NCBI GenBank assembly: GCA_030527105.1
Contig: JAUNBK010000002.1
Location: 1 to 38,871 of the forward strand
DNA length: 38,871 bases
Direction of reading: 5' to 3'
Source: Planctomycetia bacterium
Lineage (GTDB): Bacteria; Planctomycetota; Planctomycetia; Pirellulales; Thermoguttaceae
Shown: one piece after another, positions 16,663 to 24,759 of the stretch
How the letters are laid out: the number at the start of each line of letters is the position of its first letter
Numbering within the stretch: position 1 is the stretch's first letter
The notes under the pieces: generated by a model
The model's database searches: none
The model's input: only the letters and a program-made list of their open reading frames with translations
What the model was told of the DNA's origin: nothing
Translations under genes and position numbers: made by a program

Positions 16663-16769
16663 AAATTCGGTTTTCACGAAGTTTCGAGAACCGTGGCTTG
16701 CAGCTCCGGCGGCGGAGCCTAAATCGGCAAACGTGACGTAAAACGTGAATTTTAAACACGACGAATAAA
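16656..16769. repeat. Composite/degenerate type A repeat
   Basis: The left half (AATTCGGTTTTCACGAAG, GAACCGTGGCTTGCAGCTCC) reads like an inverted copy. The right end (GTAAAACGTGAATTTTAAAC, then ACGACGAATAAA) reads like a direct copy. It therefore has two right-type ends and looks like a recombinant of two oppositely oriented elements, or a copy broken by a later insertion. Confidence 0.6.
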
Positions 16770-16815
16770 TTTTTTGCTTTTTTGAGAAAAACCCGTTCTT
16801 GGTCAAACTTTTTCC

Positions 16816-16843
16816 TTGACTTTTAAGTACTTTAGGATATAAT
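16816..16843 (+). promoter_or_regulatory. Promoter of secreted protein/DUF1559/lipoprotein operon
   Basis: TTGACT (16816-16821), 16-nt spacer, TATAAT (16838-16843), with the coding start 54 nt downstream at 16897. Confidence 0.7.
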
Positions 16844-16896
16844 GCCACGCTATATGGGGTGTGAGGTATACGCTCTCGTTCGTTGGCTTGGGGAAT

Positions 16897-17871
16897 ATGC
16901 TAAGGTTAAACGTGTTGAGCAGATTTTGGATATACGCTTTGTTGTGCGCCGTCTTCGTTTGGGCGGAGACCCCGGCGGCTGTGGTTTATTACGCGGGGAC
17001 AGAGTCGGGAACAAGCGAGGACGCGACGAATGCTGCCGTGAATTGGGTGAATTCTTCGGTCGAAAAGTCGTTTTCAATGGATGGCGACAATGTTTATGCC
17101 TCCATTATGGGAACTCTGTGGGCGACGGAAGACAATCGTGGCTCCCACAATCCTGTGACTTACACTTACCGCAGCAGCGGGACGCAGGTTAAGTGGGATT
17201 CATTCAGTATCATGAGCCGATTGAATGCCCCAACGGAGAACGATAATGCGGGGATTGCGGAGTACATGACCTTTAGCGTGGATCAAAATTATGACTATCT
17301 CCGTTTCGGTGTGGTCGTGGACGTTATGGAAAGCACGACTGGGACGCAATCAAATGGCGTAACCCTTCGTTCTTCGAACAGCTTTAGTTGGACGGAGAAC
17401 TCTGCCATGAGTTTTTCTGGCGCACTGAACAGCTCGACGACCTCCATTGCGGCGGCGGACGGAAACCCGGATATCGTATTCTTCGACATTCAGGGGAGCG
17501 GCGGGGGAAACTGGCAGCGTTCGCAAAGCGTCTTGTACTCTGGACAGTACGGTGGAAAAGGAAACGTGGGGAATGCGTACAATGTGTTCAGCTATACCGA
17601 CAACGCAACGAAGGCAGAGACGGGCACCATTGCGCTTAACGATTCTGATGGCGATCCAACGAGTGTTACGTTCTGCATTGATGGTGGACTCCAAGGCTGG
17701 GTGGGCAACTCTGACCACGCGAGTATCACGGATGCGACAGATTCCAGGAACCTTTTATATGATTATGTTTTCGCAGATGCGGGGGGCATCGGAACTACAG
17801 CGTTCAGGCTCTCGTGGTTGGTCGGTGCCTATTTTTCAAACGAAAGATTAGTTGAAAGAAATGAGAATTAA
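16897..17871 (+). CDS. Secreted protein of unknown function
   Basis: Protein of 324 aa. Residues 1-23 are a signal peptide (positive start, hydrophobic run ALLCAVFVW, cleavage after WA). The rest is rich in Ser, Thr, Asn, Gly and Asp with few Lys, typical of a secreted beta-rich or surface protein; there is one late Cys. I recognise no domain and no C-terminal sorting signal. The ATG at 16897 is used because an upstream GTG (16861) would place the hydrophobic run too far in. It is the first gene of a tight operon: 4 bp to the DUF1559 gene, then 10 bp to the lipoprotein. It may be cargo or a partner of that pseudopilin. Confidence 0.7.
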   Translation: MLRLNVLSRFWIYALLCAVFVWAETPAAVVYYAGTESGTSEDATNAAVNWVNSSVEKSFSMDGDNVYASIMGTLWATEDNRGSHNPVTYTYRSSGTQVKWDSFSIMSRLNAPTENDNAGIAEYMTFSVDQNYDYLRFGVVVDVMESTTGTQSNGVTLRSSNSFSWTENSAMSFSGALNSSTTSIAAADGNPDIVFFDIQGSGGGNWQRSQSVLYSGQYGGKGNVGNAYNVFSYTDNATKAETGTIALNDSDGDPTSVTFCIDGGLQGWVGNSDHASITDATDSRNLLYDYVFADAGGIGTTAFRLSWLVGAYFSNERLVERNEN

Positions 17872-17875
17872 TACT

Positions 17876-18820
17876 ATGAAACGGAGTTCAGGGTTCACGC
17901 TGGTGGAGCTGTTGGTAGTGATTGCCATCATCGGAATGCTTGTCGGTTTGCTTTTGCCCGCAGTTCAGCAGGCGCGCGCTGCGGCGAGAAATATGCAGTG
18001 CAAAAACAACATCAGACAAATCTCCATGGCAATGCTGGGGTACGAGTCAGAGCACCAGACGTTTCCGCCGGGCACGCACGTCTATATCGACAGCACGACG
18101 CCCGTCGATTGGGAGCGCCGTACGTGGTTCTGGACAACTCTCCCGTATTTGGAGCAGATGGCGCTTTTTGATCCGATCCAAGCGCACTATTTCGCGGAAA
18201 AACGCACGGGGTCTTATGATTATACCAACCTCCCGAATAAGGAGGTCCCAGTGCCGGTTTTTATGTGTCCGGACGACCCGCTCCGCCCTAAAATCCACAA
18301 CGGATCGAGCACGAGCAACCAGCAAGGTTTCCACGGAAACTACATGGGCAACGGGGGCAATTCCTACTTCAACTCCGGTGGCTACAAAGAGAGCGCAAAC
18401 CTTAATGGTATTTTTCCTGCGGTGGAGGGAATCAAAATGGACTCCATCTCCGATGGGAAATCCTACACGCTCTTCTTTAGCGAAATCCTCCTCGTCCCAG
18501 ATGGCGATGTTGGCTCTGGAAGAGAAGATATCCGCGGAAGGTATCATAATGGGCGCCATGCGGGTGTCCTCTTTTCGACCCTTTATCAACCGAACACCGG
18601 ACAGCCCGACCGCCATAATTATAGCATTTCGACCGACTACGCACCCTCAACCAGCTCGGGCACGAACGTTATCGTTTCCGCAAGGTCGAATCATGCGGGC
18701 GGCGTGAACGCCTCCACGTGCGACGGCGCGGTGCGGTTCGTTCTCAACTCCGTTGATTTAGAGGTGTGGCACAGTGCCGGAAGTCGCAATGGAGCCGAGG
18801 TGAAAAGACAACTGGATTAA
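17876..18820 (+). CDS. DUF1559 prepilin-like protein
   Basis: Protein of 314 aa starting [20 protein letters not shown], a prepilin peptidase site plus hydrophobic helix, followed by [20 protein letters not shown] and the DUF1559 domain. It ends with a perfect H-X9-DG (HAGGVNASTCDGAVRF). The start at ATG 17876 is 4 bp after the preceding stop. An in-frame ATG at 17861 would add five residues and overlap the upstream gene, and it cannot be excluded. Probably exported and processed like a pseudopilin; the individual role is unknown. Confidence 0.9.
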   Translation: MKRSSGFTLVELLVVIAIIGMLVGLLLPAVQQARAAARNMQCKNNIRQISMAMLGYESEHQTFPPGTHVYIDSTTPVDWERRTWFWTTLPYLEQMALFDPIQAHYFAEKRTGSYDYTNLPNKEVPVPVFMCPDDPLRPKIHNGSSTSNQQGFHGNYMGNGGNSYFNSGGYKESANLNGIFPAVEGIKMDSISDGKSYTLFFSEILLVPDGDVGSGREDIRGRYHNGRHAGVLFSTLYQPNTGQPDRHNYSISTDYAPSTSSGTNVIVSARSNHAGGVNASTCDGAVRFVLNSVDLEVWHSAGSRNGAEVKRQLD

Positions 18821-18830
18821 TGGGTGAAAT

Positions 18831-19265
18831 ATGAACAACATGGCGATAAAAGGAGTTGCGGTGCGAAAAATCGCGCTCATGGTGGTTTTTTGTGCAGCGG
18901 CGCTCTCTATGGTCGTTGGCTGCGGTCCGAGGGAAGAAAAACGCTTCTCCGTCTCTGGAACGGTCAAATTTGAGGGCAAACCGATCGAGAACGGCAGCAT
19001 TTCGTTTGTCCCGGAGGGGGGCAGGAGCGCGGATGGGAAATTGCTCAGTCCAGACGGTGGGGCGATTGAGAACGGAAGCTACGCGTGTCGTGTGCGACCG
19101 GGAAAAATGATCGTTCAAGTCACCGGGGCGAAGCGCGTCAAACCGCAAAAGGGGGACGACCCAACGTTGATACTTTACGAAGATTTCATCCCGGCGGAGT
19201 TCAACACAGAATCGACGCTCACGATCGAAATCTCGGGCGACACGCAGAAGAATTTCGACTTGTAG
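18831..19265 (+). CDS. Small lipoprotein, planctomycete type
   Basis: Protein of 144 aa with a lipoprotein signal peptide: hydrophobic run IALMVVFCAAALSMVV and lipobox VVGC with Cys31 as the acylated residue. The mature part begins VSGTVKFEGKPIENGSISFVPE, the pattern of the carboxypeptidase-regulatory-like beta-sandwich lipoproteins that are abundant in planctomycetes and often lie next to DUF1559 genes. It starts 10 bp after the DUF1559 stop with GGTGA just upstream. It is probably anchored in a membrane facing the periplasm. Function unknown. Confidence 0.85.
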   Translation: MNNMAIKGVAVRKIALMVVFCAAALSMVVGCGPREEKRFSVSGTVKFEGKPIENGSISFVPEGGRSADGKLLSPDGGAIENGSYACRVRPGKMIVQVTGAKRVKPQKGDDPTLILYEDFIPAEFNTESTLTIEISGDTQKNFDL

Positions 19266-19308
19266 GATTGTGAAGTTCGACGCGAAAACTGCGGCTCTCA
19301 TCGTGCTT

Positions 19309-19414
19309 TATAATACTTCGCGTTGAAATTTCCGGTACCGCCCGCCGTCGGAGCTACGCACCACGGCTCGCAAAACATTGCGCAGAACGGAAATTTTAAG
19401 GGAGAACGAGTATA
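19309..19414 (+). repeat. 106-bp TIR repeat, type A
   Basis: First of three abutting elements. Begins TATAATACTTCGCGTTG and ends GAACGAGTATA; its last TA (19413-19414) is shared with the next copy. Confidence 0.9.
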
Positions 19415-19520
19415 TAATACTTCGCGTTGAAATTTCCGGTACCGTCCGCCGTCGGAGCTACGCACCACGGCTCGCAAAACATTGCGCAGAACGGAAATTT
19501 TAAATCACGAGGAGTGTATA
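19413..19520 (+). repeat. 106-bp TIR repeat, type A (tandem)
   Basis: Almost identical to the preceding copy for the first 90 bp, with a diverged right end (ATCACGAGGAGTGTATA). Its last TA (19519-19520) is shared with the type B copy that follows. Confidence 0.88.
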
Positions 19521-19609
19521 TACTCGTCCTCATTTGAATTTGCGTTTTGTGCGGTTCTGATGCCAGCATTTTCAGCGAGGCAAAAATGCCGGTGAAGCGG
19601 AATCTTATA
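19519..19609 (-). repeat. TIR repeat, type B (truncated)
   Basis: Shares the TATACTCGTCCTCATTTGAA end with the family, but its core is that of the copy at 28251-28355: a hairpin built from GGCATTTTTGCC, TCGCTGAAAATGC and the segment GCATCAGAACCGCACAAAACG (reverse strand). About 14 bp of the other terminus are missing, so it ends TTATA. Confidence 0.75.
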
Positions 19610-19681
19610 GTGCATCGGGCATAAAATGGGGGCTTTCTCAATTTGAATGCTTTGATTCAAGAAAAATGTCGCCACCCTTTC

Positions 19682-19710
19682 TTTACAAAAGTGCAAAAAT
19701 ATGATATAAT
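19682..19710 (+). promoter_or_regulatory. Probable asd promoter
   Basis: TTTACA (19682-19687), 17-nt spacer, TATAAT (19705-19710). The next plus-strand gene is asd at 19959. The leader of about 240 nt would include the shortened repeat at 19820-19913. Confidence 0.6.
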
Positions 19711-19819
19711 TCACCCGTCTTTTGTGTCCTGAATTAAGAGGCTCAACGTCCGATTTTCCCAAAAAGATCGTTGTTGATTCCTCGCTGCGACTCGAAGGAC
19801 GTTATGAGAGATAAAATGT

Positions 19820-19913
19820 TATAATACATCGCGTTGAAATTTCCGGTGTCGTCCGCCGTTGGAGCCACACAAAACGTCGCGCAAAACGGAGATTTTAAGG
19901 CACGAAGAGTATA
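19820..19913 (+). repeat. TIR repeat, type A with internal deletion
   Basis: Begins TATAATACATCGCGTTG and ends CGAAGAGTATA. About 12 bp are missing from the core where other copies carry CACGGCTCGCA, so the small core hairpin is lost while the termini remain. It lies in the predicted leader of asd, 45 bp before the GTG. Confidence 0.85.
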
Positions 19914-19958
19914 AAAAATTCCTTTGTTCATTATGTTCATTAGACGGGAGACAAGGTC

Positions 19959-20981
19959 GTGTTCAACAAAATAGCCGTTCTGGGCGCAACGGGCGCAGTG
20001 GGAACCATCATTCGCGAGCTTCTCGAGAAGCGCAATTTTCCAACGAAAGAGATCAAGTTCCTCGCAACGAAACGCTCTGCGGGCAAAGTTCTGCCCTATG
20101 CCGGTCGCGATATCGTCGTTGAGGAGGTTTCTCCAGAAGCGTTTGACGACGTGCAGCTCGTCATTAGCAGCACCCCAGACGACACGGCAGCGCAATGGGT
20201 TCCGGTTGCGGTCGCGCACGGGTGCATCGTGGTGGACGAAAGTGCGTATTTCCGCATGAAAGAAGATGTCCCACTCGTGATTCCCGAGGTCAATCCTGAC
20301 GATATCATGAAGCACAAGGGAATTATCGCCAGCCCAAACTGCTCGACCACGCAAATGGTCCAAGCGCTTGAGCCTCTCCACCGTGCGGCAAAAGTGACAC
20401 GCGTGAACGTCTGCACGTACCAAGCGACGAGCGGCGCGGGCGTTGGTGGAAGTCGGGATTTGTACGGCGCCGCAAAAGCCTATTTCGACGGCGTGGAGTA
20501 CCAAAATGAAGTCTTCCCGCACCCCATTGCGTTTAACGTCATTCCGCAAATCGGCTCCCAAAAGTATCGTGATACCTATCCGGGATATACTTCCGAGGAA
20601 GTGAAAATGATCGTCGAGACGTGGAAAATGCTGGGCGACAATACCATCAAAATCAACCCAACGTGCGTGCGAGTGCCGGTATCGAACTGTCATAGCGAGG
20701 TCGTGTCGGTCGAAACGGCGCGAAATGTGAGCGTTGAGGAGGCGATTGAGTTGTGGAGCAACACTCCCGGGCTGGTCGTTATGGACGACTTGGACAAGGG
20801 CGTGTATCCGATGCCGTGCATTTGTTCTGGAAGCGACGATACGTTCATTGGGCGCATTCGAAAAGATGTTTCGTGCGAAAATGGCTTGGTCTTTTGGTGC
20901 GTGAGCGACAACCTCCGCAAGGGTGCCGCGACGAATGCAGTCCAAATTGCCGAGCTTCTCGCGAAGAAAATATTTGGCTAA
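19959..20981 (+). CDS. asd: Aspartate-semialdehyde dehydrogenase
   Basis: Protein of 340 aa, the usual length. NADP-binding GATGAVG (9-15), catalytic Cys128 in ASPNCSTTQ, the substrate-binding segment RVPVSNCHSEVV with the catalytic His, and GRIRKD near the C terminus. It reduces aspartyl phosphate to aspartate semialdehyde for lysine, diaminopimelate, threonine and methionine synthesis. The start is GTG at 19959, with GGGAGA about 10 nt upstream. It is followed by scpA after about 150 bp with its own promoter. Confidence 0.95.
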   Translation: MFNKIAVLGATGAVGTIIRELLEKRNFPTKEIKFLATKRSAGKVLPYAGRDIVVEEVSPEAFDDVQLVISSTPDDTAAQWVPVAVAHGCIVVDESAYFRMKEDVPLVIPEVNPDDIMKHKGIIASPNCSTTQMVQALEPLHRAAKVTRVNVCTYQATSGAGVGGSRDLYGAAKAYFDGVEYQNEVFPHPIAFNVIPQIGSQKYRDTYPGYTSEEVKMIVETWKMLGDNTIKINPTCVRVPVSNCHSEVVSVETARNVSVEEAIELWSNTPGLVVMDDLDKGVYPMPCICSGSDDTFIGRIRKDVSCENGLVFWCVSDNLRKGAATNAVQIAELLAKKIFG

Positions 20982-21063
20982 ACAAACGCGCATCTCGTTT
21001 GGCGGGAGACGTGGCGTACTCGCGAGGAATTGCGCTATTTCGCTCGGAATCGCAATATTCCTA

Positions 21064-21092
21064 TTGACGAAACGTGGAAAATTGGCTATCAT
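21064..21092 (+). promoter_or_regulatory. Probable scpA promoter
   Basis: TTGACG (21064-21069), 17-nt spacer, TATCAT (21087-21092), about 40 nt before the ATG at 21135. It supports that ATG over the in-frame codon at 21030, which lies upstream of the promoter. Confidence 0.55.
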
Positions 21093-21134
21093 AGGGCAGT
21101 TTTGCCGATCGTCACACAAATTGAAACGAGAACG

Positions 21135-21893
21135 ATGTCTTTCGCCATTCAGTTGGACCTTTTTCGCGGACCGTTGGATCTGCTGTTGTTCCTCATTAGG
21201 AAACGAGAGCTGAATATCTTGGATATTCGGGTGAGCGAAATTATCGACCAATTTATGGTGTACGTCGACACGCTCCAATTTATCGATTGCAACTTGGCGG
21301 GCGAATTCATCAGCACGGCTGGGTGGCTGTTGGAGATTAAATCCATTGAGTCTCTGCCTGGCGAGGAAGAGGCGGTAGTGGAGTTGGACAATCCGCGCGA
21401 CGACTTGGTTCAACAGCTTCTCGATTATAAGAAGTATCGCGATGCCGCGTGTCTTTTGGAGGAGCGAGGGCGACGCTGGCAGCAAAATTACGCCCGAGCG
21501 GCGGACGATTGCCCTCGGCGGAGTCGGGATTTGGCGGACGAGCCGATTTTGGACGTCGAGCTGTGGGATTTAGTGAGCGCGTTCGGGAGGATCATTCGCG
21601 AGCCACAGCGCGCGCTCCCTTCCAACATCGTTTATGAGGAGACGCCGATCGAGACGCACATGGTTCGGATTCAGGAGCGTTTGAAGGAGAATGGCTCCAC
21701 GTCATTTTCGGAGCTTTTTAAGCCCGGGATGCACAAAACCGCATTGGTGGGGATTTTTCTCGCGTCGCTTGAGTTGGTGCGCAATTATCACGTCCGCGTC
21801 GAGCAATACCAACTTTTCGGCGAAATTTGGCTTCGTTGTGGCGACGACTGGTCGTTCGAGCTTCCTCAACATGCAATGATAACTTCCGCTTGA
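21135..21893 (+). CDS. scpA: Segregation and condensation protein ScpA
   Basis: Protein of 252 aa, the kleisin subunit of the bacterial SMC condensin. N-terminal signature LFRGPLDLLLFLIRKRELNILDI binds the SMC neck; YVDTLQFIDCNLAGEFISTAGWLLEIKS is also family-typical. The C-terminal winged-helix segment (KTALVGIFLASLELVRNYHV) contacts the SMC head. The middle contains an acidic linker. scpB and smc are not in the window. The ATG at 21135 begins the conserved N terminus and lies downstream of the promoter. Confidence 0.92.
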   Translation: MSFAIQLDLFRGPLDLLLFLIRKRELNILDIRVSEIIDQFMVYVDTLQFIDCNLAGEFISTAGWLLEIKSIESLPGEEEAVVELDNPRDDLVQQLLDYKKYRDAACLLEERGRRWQQNYARAADDCPRRSRDLADEPILDVELWDLVSAFGRIIREPQRALPSNIVYEETPIETHMVRIQERLKENGSTSFSELFKPGMHKTALVGIFLASLELVRNYHVRVEQYQLFGEIWLRCGDDWSFELPQHAMITSA

Positions 21894-21908
21894 GTTCCAC
21901 TTTTTGCC

Positions 21909-22745
21909 ATGCGCGACACACCTTATCGTCAACTAAAGTTTAAAGATTATACCATCGAGGGTTTTTCACGTGCCGCGTGTCAGACGTTCTGGCGGCTGCC
22001 CGAGTTCCATTTGGGGTTCGACTTGGGCGCGATGCCGTGGGATTTTATGGGAACGCCCTTTTGGTTCATCTCCCACACGCATTTGGATCATCTCGCGTTT
22101 CTTCCGAACTATGTCGCACGGCGACGGATGATGAAGATGACGCCTCCAACGATTTTCTTGCCGCAGAAGTTTGTCCCTGCCGTGGAAAAGTTGTTGGGCG
22201 TTTGGGCGAAACTCGACAACGGCAGCTTCCCTTGTGAGCTTGTGGGCCTCGAGGGCGGGGAGGAAGTGGAGCTTTCGCGTGAGGTGGTCGTGCAGGCGCA
22301 CCCCGTCCAGCATCGAATTCCCGCGTTGGGGTATGTCGTTTTTCATCGACGCAAGAAGTTGAAGCCCGAGTTTCTCCCGCTTTCTGGTGACGAAATTCGA
22401 AACCTCAAGGAGTCCGGCGTAAAAATCGACTATGAGATTCGTGTCCCAAAGGTCGCCTACCTCGGGGACTCAAACGTGCATGGACTCGACGCGAACGAAA
22501 TCTTCTACAAAGCCGAGACGCTCATCATGGAGATGACGTTTGCTGAGGAGGAACACACAAGCGACAAAATCGAGCGCAAGGGACATATCCACCTGAACGA
22601 TATCGTCCGGCGCAAGGATAAATTCGAAAACGAGTTGATCATCCTCTCCCACTTCACGTTTCGGAGCACGTTCTCTACCATTCAAGAATGCGTGCAGAAG
22701 AAGTTGCCCGATATGCTTGGTGGGAGGATTAAGTTGTGGGGCTAG
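21909..22745 (+). CDS. MBL-fold hydrolase, ribonuclease Z-like
   Basis: Protein of 278 aa with the metallo-beta-lactamase motif HTHLDH (56-61), a further His in AHPVQHRIPALGY, the metal-bridging Asp in VAYLGDS and a late His in ILSHFTF, the order seen in RNase Z and related phosphodiesterases. It is shorter than and diverged from the canonical tRNA 3'-endonuclease, so the substrate is uncertain. It begins 15 bp after scpA on the same strand without a clear ribosome site, so it is probably co-transcribed and coupled. Confidence 0.82.
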   Translation: MRDTPYRQLKFKDYTIEGFSRAACQTFWRLPEFHLGFDLGAMPWDFMGTPFWFISHTHLDHLAFLPNYVARRRMMKMTPPTIFLPQKFVPAVEKLLGVWAKLDNGSFPCELVGLEGGEEVELSREVVVQAHPVQHRIPALGYVVFHRRKKLKPEFLPLSGDEIRNLKESGVKIDYEIRVPKVAYLGDSNVHGLDANEIFYKAETLIMEMTFAEEEHTSDKIERKGHIHLNDIVRRKDKFENELIILSHFTFRSTFSTIQECVQKKLPDMLGGRIKLWG

Positions 22746-22758
22746 TCGCGAGGAATCC

Positions 22759-24534
22759 TCATTCTTCGATGATCTCAATCTGGCTCCAGTAGCCCGCCTC
22801 GTACTGCCAACCATTGGGCAGATTCTCCAGCTCAATCAACGTAGTGCTGCCCGCGAATGGAGTCAAATCGAACGTGACATTCTGCCACGTGTCGCCCGCA
22901 ATCGTCTGTTCTACTTGGACGGAACCATTGATCCGAATCCGCAGCACCCAATCGAACCCGGCATGGTTCGTGACGCACACCGCAAGCGTCGTTTTTTTGC
23001 CCGGTTCAACAGCGTAATTCCTCGTCAAAAGGCACGGAACCGAGCGACTCAATGGGTGCGTCTTGAGCACATCCTTTTTCCCCGCGTATTCGGGTTCGAG
23101 ACCGGGATTCATGTCGGAACCGCATTGCGAAATCTTCCAGCCTGGGGAAAATTTGTCCAACACATCCTGCATCTTTTTCGTGCCGAGCGGATCAAAGCGA
23201 ATCTGCGCCATTTCGTCTGGCGTGAATAAGGCATTTTGCGCAGGCTTTGGATCCCAAGACAATTCCACCGACTTCGGCGTCGCCTGCTGGATCGGGATGA
23301 GGAAATACTCCACGCCGTCGATCGTCTCCATGCGCCCCCCCGCAGCGGCAACGGTCTGGCGCGCCAGTTTCTCACACACATCGACAAGCGTGTCAAAATC
23401 GTATTCCGTATGCGAAAACTTCACGTCGCGCCGGAGTTTGTCGACGAAACGCGACGGGAGTTTTTTGGCTCCCAACGTCGTGAAAAGAGCGCCCGCCGCG
23501 CTGGACGGATTGCAATCCGAGTCGTATCCCGCACGCATGGAGATCAAAATCGTCTGATCCAAATCCCCGTTCCCATACAACAACCCGAGCAAAATACACG
23601 CGCCGTTGATTTTGACGTCGATTGCGCCGTTGCTCGCTTTTTGGTACTCAGGATTCTTCCGATACTTTTCGAGGCACCGATTCCACGCAAAAGTCCAATC
23701 GTCGGGATTCTCGGCGTGCCACGCGCGCACGTCGCGAACCATTTCCGCGTACTGGCTCTCAGGAGGAATCGCCGCCAGACCTGCGTCGAGAATCGCATTC
23801 AAATCGTCCGAGAAAAACGCCTCCGCATAAAGAGCGCCCATAAAAACGCCGCCATAAATGCCGTCGCCATAGTTCATCAAACGTCCGAACTTCTCTCCCA
23901 AAGCAATCACCTGATTCGGCAAGCCGGGCGAGATTAAGCCCGAAAAATCCGCTTCGATCTGGTAGTCGATATCGTTTGGGCACCGATTGAATCGAGGATG
24001 CCCGGAGTCGGGCGGAGCGATTCCGGAGCGCAGATTTTTGCGTCCCTCCCGATTCGCGCACCAGAGTGGATATTGGCTATTCGCAAAGTCGATTCCTGCC
24101 TGACGAATGGAGCAATCGAGACCATAGAGTTCCATCGTGCGCAAAAAGGTCATTTCTACGTAGAGATCGTCCTGTCCAAACGCGTTATTCATCAACTCGG
24201 GCGACCAAACGGGAACGTTTTCCTCGGGAATGATTCGGTCGACAAACTTGAATTCCGTCGGCGCTCCCCAACACACGCCAGCAATTTGCCCGATCCAGCC
24301 CGCCATCGTTTTGTCTCGATAATCCTCAACAGAAAGACGCCGGAACTGCGCCTCTTCTTTGGCGTCCGCTCCTTCCGCCCTCGCCGAACGCACTCCCGTT
24401 GCGACGCAAAAAGAAAGAACCAAAAGCAAAAGGACTCGGCAACCCGATCGGAACGTTCGCGAACGACCGAGATTTGGCGTGTGGGAGCGATCGTTCGTTC
24501 CCTTAAAAAAGGATTCTTGAATGAAATCTTGCAT
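22759..24534 (-). CDS. Exported ADP-ribosylglycohydrolase family protein
   Basis: Protein of 591 aa. A long positively charged start and a hydrophobic run (VLLLLVLSFCVATGV, then SARA) form a signal peptide. The ADP-ribosylglycohydrolase (PF03747) domain follows: AGWIGQIAGVCWGAPTEF, GQDDLYVEM (about 119-127) for the first Mg site and GYDSDCNPSSAAGALF (about 336) for the second. The C-terminal 150 residues look like a beta-sandwich (LRIRINGSVQVEQ, WQNVTFDLTPF), perhaps carbohydrate-binding. ATG 24534 has GAGGAG about 7 nt upstream and lies downstream of the promoter. Extracytoplasmic location makes an N- or O-glycoside a more likely substrate than ADP-ribosyl proteins; inferred. Confidence 0.85.
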   Translation of the reverse strand: MQDFIQESFFKGTNDRSHTPNLGRSRTFRSGCRVLLLLVLSFCVATGVRSARAEGADAKEEAQFRRLSVEDYRDKTMAGWIGQIAGVCWGAPTEFKFVDRIIPEENVPVWSPELMNNAFGQDDLYVEMTFLRTMELYGLDCSIRQAGIDFANSQYPLWCANREGRKNLRSGIAPPDSGHPRFNRCPNDIDYQIEADFSGLISPGLPNQVIALGEKFGRLMNYGDGIYGGVFMGALYAEAFFSDDLNAILDAGLAAIPPESQYAEMVRDVRAWHAENPDDWTFAWNRCLEKYRKNPEYQKASNGAIDVKINGACILLGLLYGNGDLDQTILISMRAGYDSDCNPSSAAGALFTTLGAKKLPSRFVDKLRRDVKFSHTEYDFDTLVDVCEKLARQTVAAAGGRMETIDGVEYFLIPIQQATPKSVELSWDPKPAQNALFTPDEMAQIRFDPLGTKKMQDVLDKFSPGWKISQCGSDMNPGLEPEYAGKKDVLKTHPLSRSVPCLLTRNYAVEPGKKTTLAVCVTNHAGFDWVLRIRINGSVQVEQTIAGDTWQNVTFDLTPFAGSTTLIELENLPNGWQYEAGYWSQIEIIEE

Positions 24535-24637
24535 GGCAAACTCCTCAAAAATGGCGGGATGGGCAAAGAGACAAATGTCGAATCTTTCCCCAAAGTTGAA
24601 ACGAGCCGGAACCACGATAAAAACCAACGCCACGACG

Positions 24638-24666
24638 ATTCTAACAAACGGATTCACCTGCGTCAA
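24638..24666 (-). promoter_or_regulatory. Promoter of ADP-ribosylglycohydrolase gene
   Basis: Minus-strand TTGACG (24666-24661), 17-nt spacer, TAGAAT (24643-24638). It leaves a leader of about 95 nt before ATG 24534 and rules out the in-frame upstream ATG at 24666. Confidence 0.7.
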
Positions 24667-24705
24667 GAGGGGGGGGGAGATTTTGCCTCGAATGGCTGAA
24701 TGCTC

Positions 24706-24729
24706 GGGGGCGGCTCCGCATTCGCCCCC
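24706..24729 (-). terminator. GC-rich hairpin after caspase-FGE gene
   Basis: GGGGGCG (24706-24712) and CGCCCCC (24723-24729) form a 7-bp GC stem with a 10-nt loop, overlapped by GAATGC/GCATTC (24698-24703/24718-24723) as an alternative fold. It starts about 30 bp after the stop of the minus-strand caspase-FGE gene. No U-tract follows. It could terminate transcription, or be the hairpin often found just beyond a DGR variable region. Confidence 0.5.
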
Positions 24730-24759
24730 TTGCGTTCGTTCGTTTCGCCTACGCGATGG

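Noticed and set aside
19743..21485. 580-codon open frame on the minus strand
   Set aside because: It lies antisense to asd and scpA, both clear family members. The frame is open because of codon bias and the translation shows no domain.
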